A DNA stretch of 64,000 bases from Bradyrhizobium manausense. GTDB taxonomy: Bacteria; Pseudomonadota; Alphaproteobacteria; Rhizobiales; Xanthobacteraceae. The DNA lies in the NCBI RefSeq assembly GCF_018130615.1, contig NZ_JAFCKB010000001.1, forward strand, positions 620,001 to 684,000. Reading direction: 5' to 3'. The notes under the pieces are model-generated. The model did no database searches. It was not told where the DNA came from and was given only the letters and a program-made list of their open reading frames with translations. The translations under genes and the position numbers were made by a program. This document shows, one piece after another, positions 36,575 to 45,377 of this stretch (position 1 is the stretch's first letter; the number at the start of each line of letters is the position of its first letter).

Positions 36575-37810
36575 ATGCTCGACAATCCTCAGACTCAAGC
36601 GCTCGACGAATCCTCGCTCCACTACCAAGGCTGGCGCATTGTCGCCGTCTGCTTCCTGCTCGCAACCTTCGGCTGGGGCCTCGGCTTCTACGGCCAGAGC
36701 GTCTACGTCGCCGAGCTGCAGCGCGCGCGGGGCTGGCCGGCCTCGCTGATCTCCTCCGGGACAACGTTCTTCTATCTGTTCGGTGCGCTGCTGGTCGTCT
36801 TCGTCGGCGAGGCCGTCAGAAAATATGGCCCGCGAATCTGCCTGATCGCCGGCACGCTGGCGATGGCGGCAGCTAGCGTCGCGATCGGCGCGGTGCGCGA
36901 GCCCTGGCAGCTTTATCTGGCGGATGCCGTGCTCGCCTTCGGCTGGGCCGGCACCAGCCTCGCCATGATCACCAACACGATCAGCCTGTGGTTCGACCAC
37001 AAGCGCGGCATGGCGATCAGCCTGGCGCTGAACGGCGCCAGCTTTGGCGGTATCGTCGGCGTGCCCTTGCTGGTCACGCTGATCGGTCATGCCGGCTTTG
37101 CCAATGCGATGTATGCGGCTGCGGGCGCCATGCTGGTGCTGCTGGTGCCGGTGATTTTGCTTGTCGTCGGCCGGCCGCCGGACCTCCATGGCTGGCACGG
37201 GGCGGCGAAGGCAAGGCCGCAATCATCGGCGCAGATCCGCGCATGGGCGCTGCGCGATGTCGGCTTTCTCGCGGTGACGATCGCCTTCGCGCTGGTGCTG
37301 TTCGCGCAGGTCGGCTTCATCGTGCACCTGATCTCGTTCCTCGATCCCGTGATCGGCCGCGAGCGCGCCGCCGTGGCGGTCGCAGTCCTCACCGCAATGG
37401 CGGTGGTCGGCCGGGTGCTGTTCTCGATGGTGATCGATCGCCTCAACCAGCGGCTGGCGTCGGCGCTCTCGTTCCTGAGCCAGGCGGCGGCGCTGTGCGT
37501 CGTCATCAATCTGCACAATGATTACGTGCTGATCGCGGCCTGCGCCGTGTTCGGCTTCTCCGTCGGCAATCTCATCACGCTGCCGTCGCTGATCGTGCAG
37601 CAGGAGTTCGATTCGGCCTCGTTCGGCGTGCTGATCAGTTTGAACACCGCGATCAACCAGGTGACCTACGCGTTCGGCCCCGGCGTCGTCGGTGCCTTGC
37701 GCGATTGGTCCGGCGGATACACGCTGCCATTCTATCTCTGCGTCGCGCTGGAAGTGGTGGCCGTAGCGCTGATCATGGTGCGGGGCGCTCCGCGAACGAA
37801 GGCTGCGTAG
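36575..37810 (+). CDS. MFS transporter (monocarboxylate/oxalate-formate-like group)
   Basis: A 411-residue major facilitator with twelve predicted helices. Helix 1 contains FGWGLGFYGQSVYVAELQ (core GFYGQSVYVAEL). The helix 4-5 region reads GWAGTSLAMITNTISLWFDHKRGMAI (core SLWFDHKRGMAI), close to the R-G-X-A motif of the monocarboxylate and OFA-type carriers. The start is the ATG at MLDNPQTQ, which lies just beyond a palindromic repeat and has a GGAG nine bases upstream. The substrate is probably a carboxylate; this is by family only. Confidence 0.83.
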   Translation: MLDNPQTQALDESSLHYQGWRIVAVCFLLATFGWGLGFYGQSVYVAELQRARGWPASLISSGTTFFYLFGALLVVFVGEAVRKYGPRICLIAGTLAMAAASVAIGAVREPWQLYLADAVLAFGWAGTSLAMITNTISLWFDHKRGMAISLALNGASFGGIVGVPLLVTLIGHAGFANAMYAAAGAMLVLLVPVILLVVGRPPDLHGWHGAAKARPQSSAQIRAWALRDVGFLAVTIAFALVLFAQVGFIVHLISFLDPVIGRERAAVAVAVLTAMAVVGRVLFSMVIDRLNQRLASALSFLSQAAALCVVINLHNDYVLIAACAVFGFSVGNLITLPSLIVQQEFDSASFGVLISLNTAINQVTYAFGPGVVGALRDWSGGYTLPFYLCVALEVVAVALIMVRGAPRTKAA

Positions 37811-37837
37811 AGATGCGACGCCGTTTCCACGCATTCC

Positions 37838-37917
37838 GTCATTGCGAGCGAAGCAATCCAGGATCCCTCCGCGGAAACAATCTGGATTGCTTCGTCGCAA
37901 GAGCTCCCCGCAATGAC
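37838..37917. repeat. Intergenic palindrome of the GTCATTGCGAGCGAAGCAATCC type
   Basis: Arms GTCATTGCGAGCGAAGCAAT and its near inverse ending CTCCCCGCAATGAC enclose a second inverted pair, CAATCCAG and CTGGATTG. It sits 28 bases past an MFS stop codon, between converging genes, so it may act as a terminator. Elements with this opening are widespread between genes in many bacteria. Confidence 0.75.
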
Positions 37918-37934
37918 GGAGGAGAGAGCGGAGT

Positions 37935-38429
37935 TCACGTCTCGCGCTGCCTCAACAGCGCCTCCACGTCCAGCCGCTTGGTGACCATCGCGAGCTTCCC
38001 ATCCGGCCCGAATGGCCATTGCTCCCGCGGCTTGTCCCAATACAGCTCGACGCCGTTCTGATCGGGATCGCGCAAATACAGGGCTTCGCTGACGCCGTGG
38101 TCGCTGGCGCCGTCCAGCGCAATGCCTGATGTCAGCACCCGGTGCAGCGCGTCCGCCAGTGCCGCCCGGGTCGGATAGAGGATGGCGGTGTGAAACAGTC
38201 CGGTCGTGCCTGGCGGTGGCGGCGAGCCGCCCTTGCTCTCCCAGGTGTTGAGCCCGATGTGGTGATGATAGCCGCCGGCCGAGACGAAGGCTGCCCCCGA
38301 ACCCATGCGCTGCATCAGCTCGAAACCAAGCACGCCGCAATAGAAGCCGAGCGCGCGATCGAGATCGGCGACCTTGAGGTGGACATGGCCGATGCGGGTG
38401 CCGGCGGCGACGGGTGATGTTTGCGACAT
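37935..38429 (-). CDS. VOC-family protein (glyoxalase/extradiol dioxygenase-like)
   Basis: A 164-residue protein with one vicinal-oxygen-chelate domain pair. Candidate metal ligands are a histidine in RIGHVHLKVADL, the HHHIGLN stretch, a histidine in GLFHTAI and a glutamate in NGVELYWDKP. The RDPDQNGVELY segment is typical of CatE-like proteins related to catechol 2,3-dioxygenases. The ATG at MSQTSPV has GGAG upstream. It may act on a small hydrophobic metabolite. It precedes nothing clearly linked and follows a carboxymuconolactone-decarboxylase-like gene of the same direction 90 bases upstream. Confidence 0.83.
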   Translation of the reverse strand: MSQTSPVAAGTRIGHVHLKVADLDRALGFYCGVLGFELMQRMGSGAAFVSAGGYHHHIGLNTWESKGGSPPPPGTTGLFHTAILYPTRAALADALHRVLTSGIALDGASDHGVSEALYLRDPDQNGVELYWDKPREQWPFGPDGKLAMVTKRLDVEALLRQRET

Positions 38430-38519
38430 GTGGCTGCTCCGTGTCTGAACCCCACTTAATCCGGGCATCGGGACAGTGCCACTGGCTGATCCCGAAACCC
38501 AGCGTTTCCCGATGCGAAA

Positions 38520-39065
38520 CTATGACAGCTCCGCCACCTCGCCCTCCGGCAGCTCGAACTCAAAGGTGTTCAACGTCATCGACACCATCGTGTAATAGCC
38601 GCACAGCCCGATCACCTCGACCACACCACGTTCGCTGAGCAGCTTCACCGCCGCGTCGTAGAGACCCTTCTCGACGCCGTGGCCCTCGTGCAGCGATTTT
38701 GCGAGATCGTAGATCATCTTTCCCTTGGGGTCGTCGAAATCGGGCGTACGGCGGTCGCGGATCGCGTCGATGATCTCCACCTTCATGCCGCCCGCCAGCG
38801 CGAGGCGCTTATGCGCATACCATTCGTAATGCGCTGTCCAGTGCCGCGCCGTCACCAGGATTGCGATCTCCGAAAGCTTGGCCGGAAAAATCGTGTCATA
38901 GCGCAGCACTTCGCCGAGCCGCGTGGCGTGACGGGCCATGTCGGGACTGTTGAGCCAGGCCATCATCGGCGCCGGCGGCTTGCCGCGCTTGCCGGCAATG
39001 GACTCGTCATAGGTTTGCCGCTGGCTCTCGCTCATTTCGCCAGGCGAAAGAAGTTTCAGGCGCAT
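38520..39065 (-). CDS. Carboxymuconolactone decarboxylase/AhpD-like family protein
   Basis: A 181-residue helical protein with the family core LSEIAILVTARHWTAHYEW (key E, H and W residues), followed by helices to the C-terminus. It lacks the CXXC pair of AhpD-type peroxidase partners; the only cysteine seen is in VIGLCGYYT. True 4-carboxymuconolactone decarboxylases are shorter, so the reaction is open. The ATG at MRLKLLSPGE has GAGGAAACGAGA upstream. It may share a transcript with the VOC-family gene just downstream. Confidence 0.82.
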   Translation of the reverse strand: MRLKLLSPGEMSESQRQTYDESIAGKRGKPPAPMMAWLNSPDMARHATRLGEVLRYDTIFPAKLSEIAILVTARHWTAHYEWYAHKRLALAGGMKVEIIDAIRDRRTPDFDDPKGKMIYDLAKSLHEGHGVEKGLYDAAVKLLSERGVVEVIGLCGYYTMVSMTLNTFEFELPEGEVAELS

Positions 39066-39202
39066 TCTCGTTTCCTCTTTGTTTTCAAGCACCGTCGCGC
39101 TGGCGAGTATAGCGGATGACACGACACGGAAGTGGTTGAATTCCGCAGTGCGATGGCCCAGAGTCGCGCCCAACAACTCGATTGTGATTGATGGAAACGA
39201 CC

Positions 39203-40402
39203 ATGAGTGAGACTGAGACCGCCGAACTCGAACAATTCCGCAGCGAGGCGCGCGCCTGGCTGGACGCCAACTGCCCGCCGGAGATGCGCAAGCCCGCAAC
39301 GTCGGATGCCGACGTGTTCTGGGGCGGTCGCAACGCAAAATTCTCGTCCGAGCCGCAGCGCATCTGGTTCGAGCGCATGCGCGACAAGGGCTGGACCGTG
39401 CCGGACTGGCCGAAGGAATACGGCGGCGGCGGTCTCAGCGCCGCCGAGCACAAGGTCTTGCGCTCCGAAATGGCCAAGATGGGCGCGCGCCCGCCGCTGT
39501 CGAGCTTCGGCATCTGGATGCTCGGCCCGGCGCTGCTGAAATACGGCAACGAGGCGCAGAAGAAAGAGCACCTGCCGAAGATCGCGGCGGGCCTGATCCG
39601 CTGGTGTCAGGGCTATTCCGAGCCCAACGCCGGCTCGGATCTCGCTTCGCTGCAGACCCGCGCCGAGAGCGACGGCGACGATTTCGTCATCACGGGGTCG
39701 AAGATCTGGACCTCCTACGCCAACTATGCCGACTGGATCTTCTGCCTCGTGCGCACCGACTCGGCTGCGAAGAAGCACGACGGCATCAGCTTCATCCTGT
39801 TCGATATGACGTCGAAGGGCGTGACGACCAAGCCGATCCTCTTGATCTCCGGCTACTCGCCGTTCTGCGAAACCTTCTTCGACGGAGTCCGCGTGCCGAA
39901 GTCGCATGTGGTCGGCACCGTCAATCGCGGCTGGGACGTCGCGAAATATCTGCTGCAGCACGAGCGCGCGATGATCTCCGGCATGGGTGAGCGCGGCGTC
40001 GGCCGTCCGCTCGGCCAGATCGCTGCGGATTCGGTCGGCTCGGATGCGCTGGGCAAGCTCGACGATTCCATGCTGCGCGGCCAGATCGCGACATTCGATG
40101 TCGACGAAGCCGCGCTCGCCGCCTGCGCCGAGCGCGCGGTCGATCTCGCCAAGGCGGGACAGGCGCATCCGGCATTTTCATCCGCGATGAAATATTACGG
40201 CACCGAGCTCAACAAGCGCCGCTACGAAATCCTGATGTCGGCCGGCGGCGTCGATGCGCTGGAATGGGAAAGCGAACGCTCGAAGCAGGGCGCTCGTCCG
40301 CGCGCCTGGCTGCGCACCAAGGCCAACTCGATCGAGGGCGGCACCAGCGAGGTGATGCTCGGCATCGTCGCCAAGCGCATCCTCGATTTGCCGGGGGCGT
40401 AA
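39203..40402 (+). CDS. Acyl-CoA dehydrogenase family protein (first of a pair)
   Basis: A 399-residue flavoprotein. Visible segments are GWTVPDWPKEYGGGGLS, the FAD and substrate marks CQGYSEPNAGSDLASLQT (core YSEPNAGSDLA), ITGSKIWTSYANYADW, and the C-terminal EGGTSEVMLGIVAKRIL. It would oxidise an acyl-CoA at the alpha-beta bond. The ATG at MSETETAE was chosen, with GGAA ten bases upstream. A second, shorter acyl-CoA dehydrogenase gene follows in the same direction. Such unequal pairs can form heteromeric enzymes for sterol- or ring-containing acyl-CoAs, as known for actinobacterial FadE pairs. That is inference here. Confidence 0.9.
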   Translation: MSETETAELEQFRSEARAWLDANCPPEMRKPATSDADVFWGGRNAKFSSEPQRIWFERMRDKGWTVPDWPKEYGGGGLSAAEHKVLRSEMAKMGARPPLSSFGIWMLGPALLKYGNEAQKKEHLPKIAAGLIRWCQGYSEPNAGSDLASLQTRAESDGDDFVITGSKIWTSYANYADWIFCLVRTDSAAKKHDGISFILFDMTSKGVTTKPILLISGYSPFCETFFDGVRVPKSHVVGTVNRGWDVAKYLLQHERAMISGMGERGVGRPLGQIAADSVGSDALGKLDDSMLRGQIATFDVDEAALAACAERAVDLAKAGQAHPAFSSAMKYYGTELNKRRYEILMSAGGVDALEWESERSKQGARPRAWLRTKANSIEGGTSEVMLGIVAKRILDLPGA

Positions 40403-40408
40403 CCCCAC

Positions 40409-40489
40409 CGTCGTTCCGGGGCGTCGCGAAGCGGCGAACCCGGAACCTCGAGATTCCGGGTTCACGCTTCGCGTGCCCCGGAATGACAG
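40409..40489. repeat. Intergenic palindrome between the acyl-CoA dehydrogenase genes
   Basis: Outer arms CGTCGTTCCGGGGC and GCCCCGGAATGACAG-like, with the inner pair CGGAACCTCGAGATTCCG. It begins six bases past the stop of the first dehydrogenase gene and ends 34 bases before the second. It is a variant of the GTCGTCCCGG group and would form a stable hairpin inside the shared transcript. Confidence 0.7.
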
Positions 40490-40523
40490 CAACAGATTTC
40501 CAAGACGCTAGAGACTCAAGCAC

Positions 40524-41663
40524 ATGGCCCTCGTCCTCACTGAAGAACAATCGATGCTCCGCGACTCCGCGCGCGGGCTGATCAGCGACAAGGCGCCGGT
40601 GTCGCATCTGCGGCACTTGCGCGACAGCAAGGACCCCACCGGCTTCTCCAAGGAGCTGTGGCACTCCTTTGCCGAGATGGGTTTTGCCGGCCTGCTGGTG
40701 CCGGAAGAATTCGGCGGCAGCGGCCTTGGCTTCATGGAGGCCGGTGTGGTGATGGAGGAGATCGGCCGCACCTTGATGCCGTCGCCCTTCCTCGCCACCA
40801 GCGTGGTCGCGGCCTCGGCCCTGAACCGCGGCGGCAATGCCGCGCAGAAGTCGGAGTTCTTGCCGAAAGTCTCCAACGGCTCGCTGCTCGCGACGCTCGC
40901 GATCGACGAGGGCGCAAAGCATCGTCCGCTCCACACCAATTTGCAGGCCGTGCGTGCCGGCAACGGCTTCAAGCTTTCCGGTGCCAAGGCACTGGTGGTC
41001 GACGGCCACGTCGCCGATCTCGTCATCGTCGCCGCGCGCACCGCTGGCGCCGCCGGCGAGCGCGACGGCCTGACGCTGTTCCTGGTCAATCCTGCGGCCA
41101 AGGGCGTATCGATCGAGCGCACCATCATGGTTGACGCGCACAATGCGGCGCGGATCGAGTTTGCGAACGTCCAGGTCAATGCCGACAGTGTGCTCGGCGA
41201 GGTCGATCAGGGCGCCGCGCTGCTCGACGGCGTGCTCGACATCGGCCGCGGCGCGGTGGCCGCCGAAATGGTGGGCCTCAGCGACGAGGTCTTCAACCGC
41301 ACCGTCGAGTATCTCAAGAACAGAAAGCAGTTCGGCAAGCTGATAGGCGAATTCCAGGCGCTGCAGCATCGCGCCGCCGAGCTCTATGTCGACATCGAGA
41401 TCACCCGCGCCGCCACGATGAAGGCGCTGCAGGCGCTGGATGCCGACGTCGCCAAGGCCGCATCAAGCGTCGCCGTGGCAAAGGCGCGCGCCGGCACCAC
41501 CGCCACCCGCGCGGTGCAGGAAGGCGTGCAGATGCATGGCGGCATGGGCATGACCGACCAGTTCGACATCGGCTTCTTCATGAAGCGCGCGCGGGTCTGC
41601 GAGGAGCTGTTCGGCGACGCGAACTACCACACCGAGCAACTCGCGCGGGCGCGGGGGTATTGA
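40524..41663 (+). CDS. Acyl-CoA dehydrogenase family protein (second of a pair)
   Basis: A 379-residue flavoprotein with LTEEQSMLRDSARGLI at the N-terminus, PEEFGGSGLGFMEAGVVMEEIGR (core PEEFGGSGLG), a middle domain and the C-terminal helical bundle with NRKQFGKLIGEFQALQHRAA and MHGGMGMTDQFD. The usual middle-domain SEPNAGSD motif is replaced by TLAIDEGAKHRP. This suggests it is the weaker or non-FAD-dominant partner of the upstream enzyme. It converges with an amino-acid binding-protein gene. Confidence 0.9.
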   Translation: MALVLTEEQSMLRDSARGLISDKAPVSHLRHLRDSKDPTGFSKELWHSFAEMGFAGLLVPEEFGGSGLGFMEAGVVMEEIGRTLMPSPFLATSVVAASALNRGGNAAQKSEFLPKVSNGSLLATLAIDEGAKHRPLHTNLQAVRAGNGFKLSGAKALVVDGHVADLVIVAARTAGAAGERDGLTLFLVNPAAKGVSIERTIMVDAHNAARIEFANVQVNADSVLGEVDQGAALLDGVLDIGRGAVAAEMVGLSDEVFNRTVEYLKNRKQFGKLIGEFQALQHRAAELYVDIEITRAATMKALQALDADVAKAASSVAVAKARAGTTATRAVQEGVQMHGGMGMTDQFDIGFFMKRARVCEELFGDANYHTEQLARARGY

Positions 41664-41693
41664 GGGGGACACCGTGACGCCTCAATACCAGGC

Positions 41694-41719
41694 GTCGTCC
41701 CGGCCTTCGCCAGGACGAC
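41694..41719. terminator. Hairpin between converging genes
   Basis: GTCGTCCCGGC, loop CTTC, GCCAGGACGAC: an 11-bp stem with one mismatch, between the dehydrogenase gene (plus) and the binding-protein gene (minus). It is the minimal GTCGTCCCGG unit. There is no T-run, so the terminator role is by position. Confidence 0.55.
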
Positions 41720-41737
41720 CCAGGAGAGACAGGCCGC

Positions 41738-42778
41738 CTACCGCATCGGCGGTGCGTACTGCACGCCACCGGCGTTCCACAGCTGGTTCATGCCGCGCGG
41801 GATCTTCAGCTGCGACTTCTCGCCGATGTTGCGCTCGTACATCTCGCCGTAATTGCCGACGCGGCGGATGATGCGCACGGCCCAGTCCTTGGTGAGGCCG
41901 AGCTGCTCGCCGTAATTGCCCTCGGTGCCGACCAGGCGCATCACGTCCGGCTTCTTGGACTTCAGGGCCTCGTCGATGTTCTCCGAGGTGACGCCGAGCT
42001 CTTCGGCGTTGATCATCGCGTAGAGCGTCCACTTCACGATCATCATCCAGTCGTCGTCGCGCTGGCGCACGACCGGCGCGAGCGGCTCCTTGGAGATCAT
42101 GTCCGGCAGGATCATGTGGTCGCCTGGCTTCGACAGGTTCAGCCGCAGCGCATAAAGCTGGGAGACGTCGGCGGAGAGCGTGTCGCACTTGCCGCTGTCG
42201 TAGGCCTTCACCACGTCGTCCAGCTTGTCGAACTTCACCTCTTCATACTTCATGTTGTTGGCCCGGAAGTAGTCGGCGACGTTGAGCAGCGTGGTGGTGC
42301 CGGACTGGACGCAGACCTTGCTGCCGGTCAGGTCCAGCGAGGTCTCCTTGTTGCGCGACCGCGGCAGCATGAAGCCTGCGCCGTCGTAATAGGCAACCGC
42401 CGGAAAATAGAGGTCATAGTCGAGCTCGCGCGCCATGCTCCAGGTCGAGTTGCGCGAGAGGATGTCGACTTTCCGGCTCTGCAATTCCTTGAAGCGCTCG
42501 CTGGCGTCGAGCGGAACGAACTTGGCCTTGCTCGGATCGTCGAAGATCGCCGCCGCCACCGCGCGGCAGAAATCGACGTCGAAGCCGGTCCAGTTGCCCT
42601 TGTCGTCGGGGATCGAGAACCCCGGCAGGCCCTTGTTGACGCCGCACAGCACTTCGCCGCGGCGTACCGTGCGCTTCAGCGTGCGGGTATCATAGAATTC
42701 GTAAGTGATGGCCAAGGCGCCGACCAGCACGGCGACCGCGAGCCCGATCAGCAGGCCGCCTCGAAATGTGCGCATCAT
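41738..42778 (-). CDS. Polar amino acid ABC transporter binding protein (AapJ-like, lone gene)
   Basis: A 346-residue family 3 binding protein. It has an uncleaved or Sec signal (MMRTFRGGLLIGLAVAVLVG) and a mature part with RRGEVLCGVNKGLPGFSIPDDKGNW (core VLCGVNKGLPGF), GFDVDFCRAVAAAIF, and NYGEMYERNIG near the end, as in general L-amino acid (AapJ) and glutamate receptors. Start is the first of two tandem ATGs, after GAGAGAG. No permease or ATPase genes adjoin it, so it must use other transport genes or serve as a receptor only. The ligand is probably a polar L-amino acid. Confidence 0.88.
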   Translation of the reverse strand: MMRTFRGGLLIGLAVAVLVGALAITYEFYDTRTLKRTVRRGEVLCGVNKGLPGFSIPDDKGNWTGFDVDFCRAVAAAIFDDPSKAKFVPLDASERFKELQSRKVDILSRNSTWSMARELDYDLYFPAVAYYDGAGFMLPRSRNKETSLDLTGSKVCVQSGTTTLLNVADYFRANNMKYEEVKFDKLDDVVKAYDSGKCDTLSADVSQLYALRLNLSKPGDHMILPDMISKEPLAPVVRQRDDDWMMIVKWTLYAMINAEELGVTSENIDEALKSKKPDVMRLVGTEGNYGEQLGLTKDWAVRIIRRVGNYGEMYERNIGEKSQLKIPRGMNQLWNAGGVQYAPPMR

Positions 42779-42824
42779 GTTGCTCTCTCGAAAAATCGGG
42801 AAATTGAATTTGGGGCAGGGCGTA

Positions 42825-42861
42825 GAGCATGATCCCAAGGGGATTCCAACGGATCATGCTC
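42825..42861. repeat. Perfect inverted repeat GAGCATGATCC..GGATCATGCTC
   Basis: Eleven-base perfect arms around a 15-base spacer, between the binding-protein gene and the L,D-transpeptidase gene, both on the minus strand. The outer arms match those of the element at 6897-6941. It can act as a terminator for the transpeptidase gene or as an mRNA hairpin. Confidence 0.75.
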
Positions 42862-42872
42862 AAACGACAGGC

Positions 42873-43466
42873 TTACAGTTCAGGCTTCTGCCGGATGACC
42901 ACCTTGGTGCCAACAGGGACGCGATCGTAGAGATCGGCGACGTCGTTGTTGACGAGACGGAAGCAGCCCGAAGACACCTTGGTGCCGATCGTGTCGGGCC
43001 GGTTGGTGCCGTGGATGCGGTAGACCGTGGTGCCCAGATACATGGCGCGGGCGCCGAGCGGGTTGCCGGGGCCGCCGGCCATGAAGCGCGGTAGATAGGG
43101 CTGGCGCTGGATCATCTCCGGCGGCGGCGTCCAGTCCGGCCATTCCTTCTTGTTGGTGATGTTCACCAGCCCCTGCCACTGGAAGCCGTCGCGGCCGACG
43201 CCGATGCCGTAGCGGATCGCGCGTCCGCCGGGCTGGACCAGATAGAGGTGACGCTCGGAGGTCGAGATGATGATGGTGCCCGGTGCTTCGGTCGTGCGGT
43301 AGTAGACGACCTGCTTCTGCCATTCCGGATCGAGCTGGTAGCTGTCGTCGGCGATCAGGCCGGGCTCGTCGCCGCGGTCGGGCTGCTGGGCGAAGGCTTG
43401 CGGCGCGGACAGCATCAGGCCGATCGCAGCCACAACCGCCCCGGTCAGGCGACGAAAATCCGTCAT
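42873..43466 (-). CDS. L,D-transpeptidase (YkuD domain)
   Basis: A 197-residue exported protein. A signal peptide (MTDFRRLTGAVVAAIGLMLS, cut near AFAQQ) precedes a YkuD catalytic domain with IIISTSERHLYLV at its start and the active-site block HGTNRPDTIGTKVSSGCFRL (H152, C168). It forms or exchanges meso-diaminopimelate cross-links in the periplasmic peptidoglycan, or attaches proteins to it. Proteins of this short form are common and numerous in rhizobia. The gene appears to be a single unit, with a palindromic repeat downstream. Confidence 0.92.
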   Translation of the reverse strand: MTDFRRLTGAVVAAIGLMLSAPQAFAQQPDRGDEPGLIADDSYQLDPEWQKQVVYYRTTEAPGTIIISTSERHLYLVQPGGRAIRYGIGVGRDGFQWQGLVNITNKKEWPDWTPPPEMIQRQPYLPRFMAGGPGNPLGARAMYLGTTVYRIHGTNRPDTIGTKVSSGCFRLVNNDVADLYDRVPVGTKVVIRQKPEL

Positions 43467-43652
43467 TTCAAGCTCTCCCCGCTGCCACAGCGCAAATCGT
43501 TAGGAACCATCTGAACTCAGGGGCAGCTTCGTGGCAAGTTAAAGGCACGCCCGGCAGGTATGTCACGACAATGCTTTGGTTTTTTGACGGGGCCCGGCAA
43601 TGCCACAAACAGGGGATGGCGCGAAAAGCATAGGTTGTTGCCGCTGCGGTGG

Positions 43653-43687
43653 TGCGCTCCCTCCCCCGCAAGCAAGCGGGAGAGGCT
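43653..43687. repeat. Intergenic repeat, CTCCCTCCCCCGC family (short)
   Basis: GCGCTCCCTCCCCCGC, a few bases, then GCGGGAGAGGC, giving a compact hairpin. It lies downstream of the membrane-protein gene (minus) in a 260-base gap that otherwise holds only the promoter of the transpeptidase gene. Related longer copies are at 54711, 57772 and 60771. Confidence 0.6.
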
Positions 43688-43726
43688 CAGGACCGAGCTG
43701 GCGGCGAGGTCAACTTCGTCAATGGA

Positions 43727-44701
43727 TCAGATCTGATTGGCCTCCGCCCCGATCCGGAGCCGCCGGACGATCTCGGCGCCCACGGCGCGGGCCTCGTTGC
43801 GGGAGCCGATCCGGGGGCTGCGAAACCGCCGTCCGGACTGCAAGCGGATCGCGACGATGCAATGCTCGTCCTCGGACCGCCCGCGGCGCTCGATCGTGAT
43901 CGTTTTCACATCGTGCCCTTCGATATGATCGGCGCGCGGCGTGCCGTTGCCCCACAGGCGCTCGACGCGGATATCGCCCTCGCGGACGATCCAGAAGGCG
44001 CCGGTGACGAGATTGGCGAACCGGTAGACGCCGAACGCGGCGATCACGCCCAGCGGCAGCAGCGTGTAGTCGATCCATTGGGGTGGCAGGCCACGCCAGA
44101 GCCTGTAGGCATAGGGTGCGGCACTCAGCGCGACGGCGATCAAGGCCGCGATCCGGATGTCTCTTTGGGAAAACGGCTCGACGGGGTCGCCAAGACGCAT
44201 CTCGGGATTGCTGGCATCGAGCGGGTTGATGGGCGACTCGACGTCGGGAACCTCGAATTGCGCGGCGATCCGCGCCACTGTGTCGCGCACATGAGTGACG
44301 TCGGTGAGCGGCGGAGAGGTCAGGCGTTCGCCTGAGGCCAATGTGAAGGCCAGCTGAAAGCGGGCTCTTGCGGTCTTGCTGCCGGGAACCTGCAAGCCGA
44401 GGATGTCGTCTTTCGGGACCGTTCGTGTCTGCAGCTTGCCGAACGGACGCTGCCGTCCGATCAGGATCTCATCCGGTGTGATGATCCACACCACCGCCGG
44501 CGTCATCATGACCACGCCGACGAAAGCAGCGCCCGCCAGCAACGCGACCACGGAGATGATCATCTCCAGCGCATCGTGCGTGAACAGGCCCGGCGTGAAG
44601 CAGAGCGCAACGGCCGCCGCAGAGCCGGCCACGACCAGCCGCTGCGCGATCGAGGAGCCTTCGCGAAGGCGGATGTCGTTGCTGGTGGTCGCGTCGTTCA
44701 T
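43727..44701 (-). CDS. Membrane protein of unknown function with PH-like soluble parts
   Basis: A 324-residue protein with two helix pairs: about residues 22-75 (VVAGSAAAVALCFTPGLF and ISVVALLAGAAFVGVVMMTP) and about 172-220. Each pair is followed by a soluble beta-rich segment. The first soluble part begins VVWIITPDEILIGRQRPFGK, and the second has DVKTITIERRGRSEDEHCI. This duplicated layout of helices plus bacterial PH-like domain is seen in proteins of unknown role. ATG at MNDATTSND. It is followed by no related gene, and the thioredoxin gene lies just upstream in the same direction. Confidence 0.7.
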   Translation of the reverse strand: MNDATTSNDIRLREGSSIAQRLVVAGSAAAVALCFTPGLFTHDALEMIISVVALLAGAAFVGVVMMTPAVVWIITPDEILIGRQRPFGKLQTRTVPKDDILGLQVPGSKTARARFQLAFTLASGERLTSPPLTDVTHVRDTVARIAAQFEVPDVESPINPLDASNPEMRLGDPVEPFSQRDIRIAALIAVALSAAPYAYRLWRGLPPQWIDYTLLPLGVIAAFGVYRFANLVTGAFWIVREGDIRVERLWGNGTPRADHIEGHDVKTITIERRGRSEDEHCIVAIRLQSGRRFRSPRIGSRNEARAVGAEIVRRLRIGAEANQI

Positions 44702-44784
44702 TGCGGCGGCTGATTTCGAGGTTGCGAACCTCCACGGACGGGTCCGTGGAGTCAAGCAACAACATGGCGCCGCTGCATGCGGCG

Positions 44785-45354
44785 TCAGCTGTTTGCGTTC
44801 AGCAGCTTCGCCACCGTGCGGTCGATCTCGTCGTAGCGGCCTTCGCCTTCATGCTGGAACACGATCTTGCCGCTCTGGTCGATGATGTATTGCGCCGGCC
44901 AATATTGGTTGCGGTAGGCGTTCCAGGTCTTGGACTCATTGTCCTGTGCCACCGGATAGGTGATGCCGTGGCGCTTCAGCGCGGCCTGGACGTTGGACGC
45001 GGAGCGCTCGAACGGGAATTCCGGCGTGTGCACGCCGACCACGACGAGGCCCTTGTCCCTGTACTTGGCGTAGAGGTCGGTGACGTGCGGCAGCGTGTTG
45101 ACGCAGTTGACGCAGCCATAGGTCCAGAAGTCGACCAGCACGACCTTGCCGCGGAGGTCGGCGATGGTGAGCGGTTTCGAGTTGAACCAGTTGCTGATGC
45201 CGGCGAAGTCGGGCGCGGTCACTGCCTGCGCGGCCGCAACCTTGACCGGCACGGCCGGCGTCGCCTCATCGCAGATGCCGGGGATGACGGCGCCGGTCAC
45301 GGCGAAGCCGACCAGTGCGGTGGAGACGACGAGCAGCTTGAAAGTCATGGTCAT
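44785..45354 (-). CDS. Periplasmic thioredoxin-like protein (TlpA/DipZ type)
   Basis: A 189-residue protein with an N-terminal membrane or signal segment (KLLVVSTALVGFAVTGAVIPG) and a thioredoxin fold with active site CVNC in FWTYGCVNCVNTLPHV (C81, C84). The WTYGCVNCVNTLP form is typical of TlpA/DipZ-linked domains. The downstream part has VVGVHTPEFPFE and WPAQYIIDQ with the cis-proline. It would use electrons from the adjacent CcdA-type protein to reduce periplasmic disulfides. Two in-frame ATGs six bases apart follow GGAGAAC; the first is used. It lies 23 bases after ccdA. Confidence 0.88.
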   Translation of the reverse strand: MTMTFKLLVVSTALVGFAVTGAVIPGICDEATPAVPVKVAAAQAVTAPDFAGISNWFNSKPLTIADLRGKVVLVDFWTYGCVNCVNTLPHVTDLYAKYRDKGLVVVGVHTPEFPFERSASNVQAALKRHGITYPVAQDNESKTWNAYRNQYWPAQYIIDQSGKIVFQHEGEGRYDEIDRTVAKLLNANS

Positions 45355-45377
45355 GTTCTCCGTGAAGAGGGATGCGA

